Of a DNA stretch of 64,000 nucleotides, positions 50,011 to 58,454 are shown one piece after another (the first letter of the stretch is position 1; each line of letters starts with the position of its first letter). This stretch comes from an uncultured Bacteroidota bacterium (GTDB lineage Bacteria; Bacteroidota; Bacteroidia; Chitinophagales; LD1). The position numbers and the translations under genes were made by a program. The notes under the pieces were generated by a model. It had not been told where the DNA came from. It made no database searches and worked only from the letters and a program-made list of their open reading frames with translations. The stretch spans positions 1-64,000 of the forward strand of contig CAIXGR010000040.1 of the NCBI GenBank assembly GCA_903919075.1. Reading direction: 5' to 3'.

Positions 50011-50193
50011 ATGGCAAATCCTGATAAAAAAAATAACGAGAAAGCACCAGTTGATAAAGACCTTGAAAAAAAATTGGCGGATGCTAAAAGCGAAGCCGAT
50101 AAAAAACAAAAGGGAACTAAGAAATATAGTTCATCAGGCGGTGGGGTACAGGGCGACGGTTCGGCCGGGCTTAGTGGTACGAGCGGAATTTAG
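50011..50193 (+). CDS. Small charged protein, 60 residues
   Basis: I do not recognise this protein. From ATG 50011 it reads MANPDKKNNEKAPVDKDLEK, then a Lys/Glu/Asp-rich helical middle and a Gly/Ser-rich tail ending SGTSGI. It has no signal peptide or Cys. A longer frame from ATG 49858 exists, but a -7 box (49962-49969) lies within it and its extra residues look non-coding. The gene is flanked by its own promoter and a strong terminator, so it is likely expressed alone, and probably at a high level. Confidence 0.6.
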   Translation: MANPDKKNNEKAPVDKDLEKKLADAKSEADKKQKGTKKYSSSGGGVQGDGSAGLSGTSGI

Positions 50194-50240
50194 CTTTACT
50201 ACCACAAGTATTTCTGATTAGTTGTGGCTATTATAACTTA

Positions 50241-50280
50241 TAAATAATGCGGACACCCAACTGGGTGTCCGCATTATTTA
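50241..50280. terminator. Strong terminator after the 60-residue protein gene
   Basis: Perfect inverted repeat: arms 50241-50259 (TAAATAATGCGGACACCCA) and 50262-50280, 19 base pairs with a two-base centre. The flanking A/T runs suit termination in both directions. Confidence 0.88.
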
Positions 50281-50448
50281 TGCCAATGGATGAAGGCTAT
50301 GCAGATTAGAAATAAAAAAATAGCTTTTTACAACCTTGTACTTCCTACAACAAATTATCTACTTATTATACCCCTCTCAAAAAACCCAAAAACTCGAAAC
50401 TGAAACCCGAATCTCTAAACTTTCCTAGCTTTTGTCGGTTAAATTGCC

Positions 50449-50456
50449 TACCTTCG
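50449..50456 (+). promoter_or_regulatory. Promoter -7 box of typA
   Basis: TACCTTCG, a common one-base variant of TAnnTTTG, 55-120 bases before the possible typA starts. The same variant precedes the helicase gene at 62651-62658. A TTTG 14 bases upstream is closer than ideal. Confidence 0.4.
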
Positions 50457-50574
50457 CGCCCTTTTACGTTCCGGCGAGTTGCGGGTTCAAAATGAAGTTA
50501 TAAGCAAACAAATGACAAATACAACCGCAAGCCCCGAAACAGTAACAGCACAAACTACTAATGCTCACGAGAAT

Positions 50575-52377
50575 ATGAGAAATCAAAATATAAGGAACAT
50601 CGCTATTATTGCCCACGTCGATCACGGTAAAACGACCCTGGTTGATAAAATTTTGCATCAGTGCTCGCTTTTCCGCGATAACCAGCAAACCGGCGAATTA
50701 ATATTGGATAATAACGACCTTGAAAGAGAAAGAGGTATTACCATCCTTGCTAAAAACGTGTCGGTTGAATACAAAGGCATTAAAATCAACATTATTGATA
50801 CCCCAGGCCACGCCGATTTTGGTGGCGAGGTAGAACGTGTATTGAACATGGCCGATGGCGTATTACTATTAGTAGATGCTTTCGAAGGGCCTATGCCGCA
50901 AACCCGTTATGTCCTTTCAAAAGCATTGGCTTTGGGCAAAAAACCAATTTTGGTTATTAATAAAGTAGATAAAGAAAACTGCCGTCCTGATGAAGTGCAC
51001 GAATCGGTATTCGATTTGATGTTTCACTTAGAGGCAAACGAAAACCAGCTGAGCTTCCCTACTGTTTACGGTTCGGCAAAGCGCGGATGGATGGGTCCCG
51101 ACTGGAAGCACCCTGCAGAAGATGTTACTTTCCTTTTGGATACTATAGTAGGCCACATTCCCGCACCCGAAATAATGGACGGAACTGTGCAAATGCAAAT
51201 TACGTCGTTAGATTATTCATCATACATTGGCCGTATTGCCATTGGTAGAATTACAAGAGGCAGTATTACCTCAGGCCAAAACGTATGCTTAGTAAAACGT
51301 GATGGCAAAGCCATTAAATCTAAAGTAAAAGAATTGTATGTTTTCAGCGGCCTCGGAAAAGCGAAAGTAGACAAAGTTGAGTGTGGAGATATTTGCGCTG
51401 TAATGGGTGTTGATGGTTTTGAAATTGGCGATACCATTGCCGACTATGAAAAACCGGAAGGCATGAAACCTATTCATATCGACGAGCCTACTATGAGCAT
51501 GGTATTTACTACCAACACCTCACCATTTTTTGGTAAAGAAGGTAAGTTTGTAACCTCACAAAAAATACGCGAGCGTTTATATAAGGAGTTAGAAAAGAAT
51601 CTTGCCCTACGTGTTGAAGACACCGACTCGGCTGAAAAATTCAATGTATTTGGTCGTGGTATTTTGCACCTTTCTATATTAATTGAAACTATGCGCCGCG
51701 AAGGTTATGAGCTTTCAATTGGCAACCCACGCGTGCTTACAAAAATTATTGATGGCGTAAAACACGAGCCGGTAGAAATATTAACCATTGATGCGCCTGA
51801 AGGGGTAGCCGGTAAATGTATTGAGTTGGTAACACAGCGCAAAGGCGACCTTTTAGTTATGGAGCCAAAAGGCGATATGATGCACGTGGAATTTGAAGTT
51901 CCATCGCGCGGATTGATTGGCTTGCGGACTTTGGTATTGAACACAACAGCTGGTGAAGCTATTATGGCACACCGCTTCAAAAACTACCAGCCGTGGAAGG
52001 GTGATATTCCGGGACGCACTAATGGCACTTTAATTGCCAAAGAAGCAGGCAGAGCTACGGCTTACACTATGGATAAATTATCTGACCGTGGTAAATTTTT
52101 TATCGAAACCGGTGTTGATGTTTACGAAGGACAGATAGTTGGTGAGTATACCAAAAGCGGCGACTTAGTAATTAATATTACTGAAGCTAAACAGCTTACT
52201 AACTTCCGCGCAGCAGGCCGTGATGATAAAAGCACACTTCCACCACCTATTAAAATGAGTCTGGAAGAAAACATGGAATACATTCAGGAAGATGAATACG
52301 TTGAGATAACACCAAAATCTATCCGTTTACGTAAAATTTATTTGAACGAAAACGACCGGAAGAGAGCTGCAAAATAA
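50575..52377 (+). CDS. typA: Translational GTPase TypA/BipA
   Basis: Ribosome-associated GTPase for 50S assembly and stress growth. Start at ATG 50575 gives 600 residues, the normal length, and the standard opening [20 protein letters not shown]; an in-frame ATG at 50512 would add 21 low-complexity residues and is also possible. G motifs: [29 protein letters not shown], and [14 protein letters not shown]-terminal TypA-specific sections include [15 protein letters not shown]-like sequence ([20 protein letters not shown]), then [20 protein letters not shown] and the end [16 protein letters not shown]. All GTPase motifs are intact. Confidence 0.95.
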   Translation: MRNQNIRNIAIIAHVDHGKTTLVDKILHQCSLFRDNQQTGELILDNNDLERERGITILAKNVSVEYKGIKINIIDTPGHADFGGEVERVLNMADGVLLLVDAFEGPMPQTRYVLSKALALGKKPILVINKVDKENCRPDEVHESVFDLMFHLEANENQLSFPTVYGSAKRGWMGPDWKHPAEDVTFLLDTIVGHIPAPEIMDGTVQMQITSLDYSSYIGRIAIGRITRGSITSGQNVCLVKRDGKAIKSKVKELYVFSGLGKAKVDKVECGDICAVMGVDGFEIGDTIADYEKPEGMKPIHIDEPTMSMVFTTNTSPFFGKEGKFVTSQKIRERLYKELEKNLALRVEDTDSAEKFNVFGRGILHLSILIETMRREGYELSIGNPRVLTKIIDGVKHEPVEILTIDAPEGVAGKCIELVTQRKGDLLVMEPKGDMMHVEFEVPSRGLIGLRTLVLNTTAGEAIMAHRFKNYQPWKGDIPGRTNGTLIAKEAGRATAYTMDKLSDRGKFFIETGVDVYEGQIVGEYTKSGDLVINITEAKQLTNFRAAGRDDKSTLPPPIKMSLEENMEYIQEDEYVEITPKSIRLRKIYLNENDRKRAAK

Positions 52378-52410
52378 GTTACAATTTTATAAGCCTTGAC
52401 TAACTATTTA

Positions 52411-52455
52411 ACCGCTATGTTATATCTGTTAACAGATATAACATAGCGGTTTTTG
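52411..52455. terminator. Terminator after typA, 40-base perfect palindrome
   Basis: Bases 52411-52450 are exactly self-complementary (arm ACCGCTATGTTATATCTGTT, centre GTTAAC), followed by TTTTTGC. As RNA it makes an unusually long hairpin with practically no loop, then a U tract. Confidence 0.9.
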
Positions 52456-52483
52456 CTTTCCCCTTTTATATGTCAAAAAAAAT

Positions 52484-52491
52484 TATTTTTG
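52484..52491 (+). promoter_or_regulatory. Promoter -7 box of the T9SS gene at 52512
   Basis: TATTTTTG matches TAnnTTTG, 21 bases before the ATG at 52512; no TTTG at the right upstream distance. Confidence 0.35.
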
Positions 52492-52511
52492 GAGGATAAA
52501 ACATCCCCCAC

Positions 52512-54260
52512 ATGAAAAAATATTTATTTTTTATTGCTGTTTTATTAATAGCTAAAATATCTAGCGGCCAATACTGCGGCAATGCCGGCCCTTTTGAATG
52601 TAGTGTTGATGGATCATTGACCCATTTCGGAGTTTCTGATTACGCAACATTTCCCTGTGTGCATGATAGTGTGCCTTATCATGAAGTATTACAGATATTT
52701 TTTCCGGATTCAGCGGATATAAGCATTTATCGGGTACAAGTTCTTTCTTTCAGCATAGATTCTGTTACTAACCTGCCTTGTGGCCTTTGCTGGAGTTGCA
52801 ACGATAGTACTTTTACGTACGCAGGGGGTACCAAAGGTTGCCTTTTAATATCAGGCACCACCAACGATTTGCATGGAGCTTATCAAATAAACGTATATGG
52901 TAAGGCGAATACAAGCTTCGGCACCGCTAATGGCACTTTAGCCTCGCTTGGCTATCCGTTTTTTCTTAATGTAGTGGGGCAATATGATGATTGTACGCCA
53001 ATTAATTTCTCTACATCCAATATTAGTTGTTCAACCGGACCACCACCAACACCACCAACATGTAATTTTGCAACGCAGGTGGTTGCGTCCAGCTCAGCAT
53101 CTAATTGTCATTTCGATAGTACAACATTAACTGTTATAGAACCCACCGGACCTAGCTATCAGTATTCATGGACTCTTTTTTCCGTTTCATATTTATTCAA
53201 CAACGACGTCTATAATGCTTCGGGGCCAAGTGTCGGGGTTAACGATTCGCTCAATATGGCCTGGTTAACCATTTCAGATAGTACCTGTTATGAATCTTTC
53301 TCTATATATATTGATCCCAAAGTCGGGCCGGTTTGTTCCCCCACCGGTATTTGCTATGCAACTGCCGATAGCAGTTTGCCGGACCATAGCGGCTTAAGTT
53401 TTATTTTCGAAAAAAATGATTGGTTTAATAACATTACCGGGTTCCAAATTTATCGTCAAGATTCAGCAAACCAAATATATTTACCGCTTATTGGTCAAAT
53501 AGGTGCCGGTTCACCGGGCATAATTACTGATGAAAATCCTCTATCGTTCTTTTCCATACATCCTGCTTTAGGCTTTAATGGATTAATGGACTTATACGCA
53601 TTAAGCTATACAACTGCGTGTGATAATCCTAGTGACGGCCTGAATCTTTGGAGTTTCTTTACTCCTTCAACTCTAGGAGTTGATACACTACAAAACGGTT
53701 TGCCACGGCTTATATGGAATAATAGCGACCCTTTAACATATAATAAAATTTACATTTATAGCCGTTATCCGGGCGGCAGTTGGCGCTTACGCTATGGCAG
53801 CATTAACCTAAATGATACTCTTTGGATAGATCAACAACCCGATAGTACCAATATGCAATACATGCTTGCTTATGATCTTACTGTAGATTGCGACCCATTC
53901 CGTTCAGCCAATCACACTGCATTTTCCAATTTTGGCACTACTGTTGTTTCGGCTGAACATGTTTATCACGACACAACAACCACAAATACGGGTATTAACC
54001 AAATATCGGCTTCGGCTACTGTGTTGCTTTATCCTAATCCGGCCAATGACAAATTGCATCTGCAAATAGCAGATGTAAGCACTATAACGCAATTAAATTA
54101 TAAAATATACAATATGCTGGGGCAGTTAATCAGCGCATCATCATTACCCGTTGATTCACGGAACGAACTAAATGTTGAATCGCTGGCAAGTGGTGTTTAC
54201 ACCATAACTTTACAAGCCAACAACCAACCTTTGGCAATAAAAAAGTTTGTGAAGAAGTAG
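52512..54260 (+). CDS. T9SS cargo protein, unknown function
   Basis: A 582-residue exported protein with a signal peptide (MKKYLFFIAVLLIAKISSGQ). The N-terminal part (about 20-190) has many Cys and aromatic residues (GNAGPFECSVDGSLTHFGVS) and a Pro-rich hinge (GPPPTPPTCNFATQVV). The middle has Ig/fibronectin-like strands (ITGFQIYRQDSANQIYLPLI, NKIYIYSRYPGGSWRLRYGS). Residues about 510-582 are a type A T9SS domain (VLLYPNPANDKLHLQI ... LASGVYTITLQANNQPLAIK). I recognise no enzyme motif; adhesion is a guess. It has its own -7 box and follows the typA terminator. Confidence 0.8.
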   Translation: MKKYLFFIAVLLIAKISSGQYCGNAGPFECSVDGSLTHFGVSDYATFPCVHDSVPYHEVLQIFFPDSADISIYRVQVLSFSIDSVTNLPCGLCWSCNDSTFTYAGGTKGCLLISGTTNDLHGAYQINVYGKANTSFGTANGTLASLGYPFFLNVVGQYDDCTPINFSTSNISCSTGPPPTPPTCNFATQVVASSSASNCHFDSTTLTVIEPTGPSYQYSWTLFSVSYLFNNDVYNASGPSVGVNDSLNMAWLTISDSTCYESFSIYIDPKVGPVCSPTGICYATADSSLPDHSGLSFIFEKNDWFNNITGFQIYRQDSANQIYLPLIGQIGAGSPGIITDENPLSFFSIHPALGFNGLMDLYALSYTTACDNPSDGLNLWSFFTPSTLGVDTLQNGLPRLIWNNSDPLTYNKIYIYSRYPGGSWRLRYGSINLNDTLWIDQQPDSTNMQYMLAYDLTVDCDPFRSANHTAFSNFGTTVVSAEHVYHDTTTTNTGINQISASATVLLYPNPANDKLHLQIADVSTITQLNYKIYNMLGQLISASSLPVDSRNELNVESLASGVYTITLQANNQPLAIKKFVKK

Positions 54261-54291
54261 CATTGTAACTGCTTAAAATTAAACAACAAGT

Positions 54292-54699
54292 GTGAACATT
54301 ATATACAAAAGAGAAATTCCAGACGTTGATAATTTGATGAATTTATATACTGACGTGGGTTGGGGTGTTTACCTGGAATCGCCTGAAAAACTATTGGAAT
54401 CATTAGAAAATTCTCAAGATGTAATATCGGCATGGGATGACAAAAAACTTGTTGGCCTTGTAAGAACCATCGGCGATAAAACCACCATACTATACATTCA
54501 AGACCTATTGGTATTGCACGATTATAAAAGAAATAAAATAGCAACCACTTTAGTTCAAATGCTACTTACAGATTATGCAGATATGAGAATTATACTGCTA
54601 GCCGATAATTACGATGAGCCGCGCAAATTTTACGAATCGCTTGGGTTTAGTTCAAGCAACAGCATTAACACTACCTGCTACATTAAATTACAAGGTTAG
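54292..54699 (+). CDS. GNAT-family N-acetyltransferase
   Basis: A 135-residue acetyl-CoA-dependent acetyltransferase. The GNAT fold is evident: LYTDVGWGVYLESPEKLLES, AWDDKKLVGLVRTIGDKTTI, the acetyl-CoA strand and loop YIQDLLVLHDYKRNKIATTL (here with RNKIAT in place of the usual Q/RxxGxG/A), and the C-terminal EPRKFYESLGFSSSNSIN. It uses a GTG start. Its stop overlaps the stop of the convergent glycine-rich gene by four bases. The acceptor is unknown; the group includes small-molecule and protein acetyltransferases. Confidence 0.8.
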   Translation: MNIIYKREIPDVDNLMNLYTDVGWGVYLESPEKLLESLENSQDVISAWDDKKLVGLVRTIGDKTTILYIQDLLVLHDYKRNKIATTLVQMLLTDYADMRIILLADNYDEPRKFYESLGFSSSNSINTTCYIKLQG

Positions 54700-56096
54700 T
54701 AATACCAGGTTACAACCACCTGCCCATTGCCCGATTGCAAACCGTTTTGCATGTTCGCGGCACTAACGCCTCCTATATATCCGCTTCCACCGCCGCCACC
54801 ACCGGCATCACCACCGCCACCGCCATAATAGCCACCACCACCGCCACCGCCACTATTGTTAGCAGTTCCTGCTTGGCCACCCTGGCCTAATGATCCGTTC
54901 TCAACTGCACCCGCGTAATGATAAACTGTTTCACTAGGGCCACCTGCACTTTGGCTAGCCCCCTGCCCATCATAACCTGGCCCTGCACCACCAGAGCAAA
55001 GCCCTCCGCTTGTTCCACCACCACTACCTCCCGTGGTCGACCAACTGGTAGACGGCACACCGCCACCGCCACCAGCAACAATTACTCTGCTAGCCAAATC
55101 TGTTCCACCAACTCTAACATCCGAAGCACCACCCCCGCCGGCACCGGAGCCAATTCCGGCACCTCCACCATTATACCCACCTGCAGTACCGCTTGGTTGA
55201 TTGCCTACGAATATATAAATCAAATCACCCTGTGTAACGCTTAGTGTGCCGCGCGCATATCCGCCATATCCACCACTGTTGCTGGCTACCGAGCCGCCCT
55301 GCGCACCGTAAACATCAAAGGTTAAACGAGTAACAGCCGTAGGCACCGTAAATGTTTGCTGGCTACCAGTATAGCTAAAAGTTTGCGAGCCGATGAATGA
55401 AACATTTATGGTATCTGAACTTGTAGAGCAGTCGCCAGTAATTGTCCAGCTTAATACGTACGCATTACCTGATATACCTGTGAATGTACTATTTGCGCTT
55501 GCAGGATTGGAAAAACTACCACCGGTGCCTCTTACAACTGTCCATAATCCGCTTCCATTTATAGCTGTGTTAGCAGCCAAGTTAATAGTAGTATCTTGTT
55601 GGTTTAATTGGTCCGAACCGGCATAAGCAGCAGTAGGTGCCTCAGCAAAAACCGAAGTCATTTGAAAGTTAGTGCCGTCGTAAACCACTGTTACTACTTG
55701 CTTATTCTGTATTTCGCAACCTGCTAAATTTTTATTAATAAATTTTTTAATAGGTATAGCGCCCAGGTTATTTACATTTAGCGTAGCGGGACCGCTAACA
55801 TTTTGATTTGATATAAAATTAAACACCATGCCCGCCTGATATGCTGTAATGGGCGGGTAAATAGTGATATTGAAGTTATTGTTAGATCCGGTGGCAACTG
55901 CATATATAAGTGTACCGCTTTGAACTGATTGTACACTGGTAGCATCTAAACTATCGGTTACGCTTTTAATGCCACTAACTTTGGCATTAGTCCCATTGCC
56001 GGTCAGCAATATAGCATGATCTATTTGCACCTGAGCAAAAGTAGATGAGGCTATTAAAAGACATAAAGCGATTATATAGAATTTCGGTTTTTTCAT
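54696..56096 (-). CDS. Secreted glycine-rich protein with phage-tail-fibre-like module, copy B
   Basis: A 466-residue exported protein (signal peptide about 1-21). Its N-terminal region (about 60-150: SGTLIYAVATGSNNNFNITI, YPPITAYQAGMVFNFISNQN, then SGPATLNVNNLGAIPIKKF and VVTVVYDGTNFQMTS) matches the beta-rich repeat common in phage tail-fibre and tail-associated proteins. A PKD-like segment (AGSDQLNQQDTTINLAANT) follows. From about residue 240, TFTVPTAVTRLTFDVYGAQG opens a glycine-rich domain like those at 36372-37934 and 58455-60149, ending GNGQVVVTWYY. No phage genes or T9SS domain are present. Probable surface or extracellular adhesin. Confidence 0.8.
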   Translation of the reverse strand: MKKPKFYIIALCLLIASSTFAQVQIDHAILLTGNGTNAKVSGIKSVTDSLDATSVQSVQSGTLIYAVATGSNNNFNITIYPPITAYQAGMVFNFISNQNVSGPATLNVNNLGAIPIKKFINKNLAGCEIQNKQVVTVVYDGTNFQMTSVFAEAPTAAYAGSDQLNQQDTTINLAANTAINGSGLWTVVRGTGGSFSNPASANSTFTGISGNAYVLSWTITGDCSTSSDTINVSFIGSQTFSYTGSQQTFTVPTAVTRLTFDVYGAQGGSVASNSGGYGGYARGTLSVTQGDLIYIFVGNQPSGTAGGYNGGGAGIGSGAGGGGASDVRVGGTDLASRVIVAGGGGGVPSTSWSTTGGSGGGTSGGLCSGGAGPGYDGQGASQSAGGPSETVYHYAGAVENGSLGQGGQAGTANNSGGGGGGGYYGGGGGDAGGGGGGSGYIGGVSAANMQNGLQSGNGQVVVTWYY

Positions 56097-56255
56097 AATT
56101 TATTATGTTTGTGTAATTGAGTCTGAATAAGTACCAAACCAAAAGTAAACAAACTAAATAATTAATCGGCTGCTTCTGTTACAAAACCATTATTTTCAAA
56201 AAAGGCATTTAACTAACCACACAATATCTGTAAGCACCTAAACAGGTAATTTATT

Positions 56256-57113
56256 ATGAAACAGCTGAAACCAATTTTGTTTTTCCTCGCAAACTTTGCC
56301 ATGCTGTCGTTTTCTGATAAGGCTGTAAAAAATGAATATTACCGTACAGAAAAATTTAAAGGCAAGGTGAAACAGATAACTATTATAAGTTATGGCCGGC
56401 CTCAAAAAAAAGGCGAAGGAACCAATGACACCCTTATATGGCTGGATACCGAAAAAATTAAACTTAATAAGGCTGGAAAGGAAATTGAAAGAAGCGCATA
56501 TAACCGAAAAGACAGCCTGCTTTATACTGACACTGTAAATTATGATGAGAGAGGCAGCCGGAAGGAAAGAGTATTTAGAAATAAAGAAGGAGCTTTGACA
56601 AAAAAAATAGCTTACCGGTATGATGATAACGGGCGTAAAATTGAAGAACACCACAATAAACCCGATGGCAGCCTGGAGCACAATGTTACTTATAAATACG
56701 ACCCGAAGGGCAATTGCACCGAATGGGCATCGTTTAGCCCTCGAGGTGTTTTAGTAGGCAAACAATCATTTTACTACGACAACAAAAACAATAACACGCA
56801 AGAAGTATGGTGGTTTTTAGCAGATAGTAGCAGAAATCAAAAGCTGGTTTATACTTATAACAGCAAGGGCCAAGAGGTTGAACGAAAAAAGTATACTTTG
56901 ACTGACAGTCTAAAATATAAAGACGTTTCGCTTTATAATACTAAAGGAAATTTAATCAAGATGGAACGGTTTGATGCTAATAATAATATTGTACCCGGCT
57001 TTTCAAATACGTATCAATATGAATATGACAAAAAAGGCAACTGGATAAAAAAAGAAGTTCAGGCTAATGGCAAAACGGGATATTTGTATTTGCGCAAAAT
57101 TGAGTATTATTAA
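56256..57113 (+). CDS. Exported protein with YD/RHS-like repeats
   Basis: A 285-residue protein with a signal-like N-terminus (MKQLKPILFFLANFAMLSFS). From about residue 85 it shows repeated strands of the YD/RHS type: NYDERGSRKERVFRNKEG, YRYDDNGRKIEEHHNKPD, YKYDPKGNCTEWASFSPR, YTYNSKGQEVERKKYTLT, LYNTKGNLIKMERFDANN and YEYDKKGNWIKKEVQANG, about seven in all. Such repeats build beta-structures in RHS/teneurin-like shells, but this protein is far too short for an RHS toxin and has no toxin domain. It is cotranscribed with, or followed by, an unrelated exported protein (40-base gap). Function unknown. Confidence 0.7.
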   Translation: MKQLKPILFFLANFAMLSFSDKAVKNEYYRTEKFKGKVKQITIISYGRPQKKGEGTNDTLIWLDTEKIKLNKAGKEIERSAYNRKDSLLYTDTVNYDERGSRKERVFRNKEGALTKKIAYRYDDNGRKIEEHHNKPDGSLEHNVTYKYDPKGNCTEWASFSPRGVLVGKQSFYYDNKNNNTQEVWWFLADSSRNQKLVYTYNSKGQEVERKKYTLTDSLKYKDVSLYNTKGNLIKMERFDANNNIVPGFSNTYQYEYDKKGNWIKKEVQANGKTGYLYLRKIEYY

Positions 57114-57152
57114 TAGTATACTTTCAATTGATTATTTACTACTATCCTTTTT

Positions 57153-57791
57153 ATGAAAAAAATATTTTCTGTAATTATTTCAGCGTTTCTTTACACAACA
57201 GCCTTCTCTCAACAATCCATGCCGGGCGATTACAATTTTACCGGGCATGCAACATTTTCTTCTTTGCAACTGGCATCGCAACAGCGGTCAACCCATGATA
57301 GTTTGGCAGTAGCCTTGGTGGACCGGAGTGGCAAGTTGAATATTGGCCCTGGCACTTATTTGCAAGTTGCACATGTAATTTTAGGCGAAAAGCAAATTGA
57401 CAGCTTACACATTTACGCAGCACTTGGTGGCTACCCGCTTATACCTGCGCCTGGTGTAGGAATGTATCTGGAAATATATTCCATTTCCGCTAAGGTTATA
57501 TTTAATACCAGGCCCTATTCAGGCTTTTGCAAATTATCTTTTTACGAGGGTGGTCCTTCCAAAGACTATATGATTGCTTCAGATGGTTGTTGCACCGGTG
57601 GAATTGGCTCCGATTTACTTAACCTGTCGGTATCTACCCGTATGCTAACTTTTAAATTAAGCGAAGGTAAATCGGTACAGCAAATCACGGAAAACGCACC
57701 ACTTACAGTTTTAGCCGAGCACGAAAGCCCTAAAGATGGAAACAGCGCTGTGGAGTTTATTATCACTTATGCCGTAGTTTCATTGCAATAA
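57153..57791 (+). CDS. Exported protein, unknown function
   Basis: A 212-residue protein with a signal peptide (MKKIFSVIISAFLYTTAFSQ). The rest is mostly beta-type, with elements PGDYNFTGHATFSSLQLA, SGKLNIGPGTYLQVAHV, GEKQIDSLHIYAALGGYPLI and YDGCCTGGIGSDLLNLS-like (SDGCCTGGIGSDLLNLSV). I do not recognise a family. It may be cotranscribed with the upstream YD-repeat gene (40-base gap) and its stop abuts the convergent lipoprotein gene. Confidence 0.6.
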   Translation: MKKIFSVIISAFLYTTAFSQQSMPGDYNFTGHATFSSLQLASQQRSTHDSLAVALVDRSGKLNIGPGTYLQVAHVILGEKQIDSLHIYAALGGYPLIPAPGVGMYLEIYSISAKVIFNTRPYSGFCKLSFYEGGPSKDYMIASDGCCTGGIGSDLLNLSVSTRMLTFKLSEGKSVQQITENAPLTVLAEHESPKDGNSAVEFIITYAVVSLQ

Positions 57792-58406
57792 TTAACGCGT
57801 AAACGTTATCGAAGCGCTACTGGTTAGCGAAGATGACGCATCGGCAGAAGACGAAGTGTTTGTATCATTGAAATTAAGAATTAACTGATTCGAACTTAGG
57901 GAAGTAATTGCATAGCGCTTTCTGGAAAAGCCAAACGCGTCATTATCGCCTGCAAACGTATTTCCATTCAATAAAACAGATCCCCCGTTTGTAAAACTGA
58001 TATTATCATTAGACGAGCTGTTGCTTTCAAACAACCATGTTCCGGTTGTAGAAGTGGCTGCTGGCACGCCGTTATGGGTATAGCTTTCTGTTATAAGATA
58101 TGTACCATCAGCATTAATTTTGACTGAAAGCAGATATGAATTAAGATTTATCGAATGACTACCTGCCCCTATCACTCCGGTAGTATCTGTTGTTTGCGTT
58201 ATTGTAGTTAGTGCCGAAGAATATGAAATTCCTTGTGTGATTGTAACGGTGGAGCCTCCATTAGTTTGCGTACCTACACTATGACTTAAAACATCGCTAA
58301 ATTTCCAAGTACCAATAATTGACGGGTTGCTTTTCTTGCAACCTGCTCCAAAAAGTAAAAATACAGTAGCAGATATAAGGATGAATGAGCGCAATATATT
58401 TTTCAT
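57792..58406 (-). CDS. Lipoprotein of lipocalin-like type, unknown function
   Basis: A 204-residue lipoprotein (lipobox GAGC near residue 22, after MKNILRSFILISATVFLLFG). The mature part opens with the lipocalin-like strand PSIIGTWKFSDVLSH, and later NADGTYLITESYTHNGVPAA and TGTWLFESNSSSNDN, as in the many 'lipocalin-like' or DUF5004-type Bacteroidota lipoproteins. The tail is Ser-rich (TNTSSSADASSSLTSSASIT). Function unknown; ligand binding is a reasonable guess. Confidence 0.65.
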   Translation of the reverse strand: MKNILRSFILISATVFLLFGAGCKKSNPSIIGTWKFSDVLSHSVGTQTNGGSTVTITQGISYSSALTTITQTTDTTGVIGAGSHSINLNSYLLSVKINADGTYLITESYTHNGVPAATSTTGTWLFESNSSSNDNISFTNGGSVLLNGNTFAGDNDAFGFSRKRYAITSLSSNQLILNFNDTNTSSSADASSSLTSSASITFTR

Positions 58407-58454
58407 GCTTTTTATTTTTATGGCCCAAATATAAATTTTAATATAAATTAATAG

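Noticed and set aside
56256-57791. RHS toxin with immunity gene
   Set aside because: The YD-like protein is short, with no toxin domain or core PxxxxDPxGL-type cleavage motif, and its neighbour has a signal peptide, unlike a cytosolic immunity protein.
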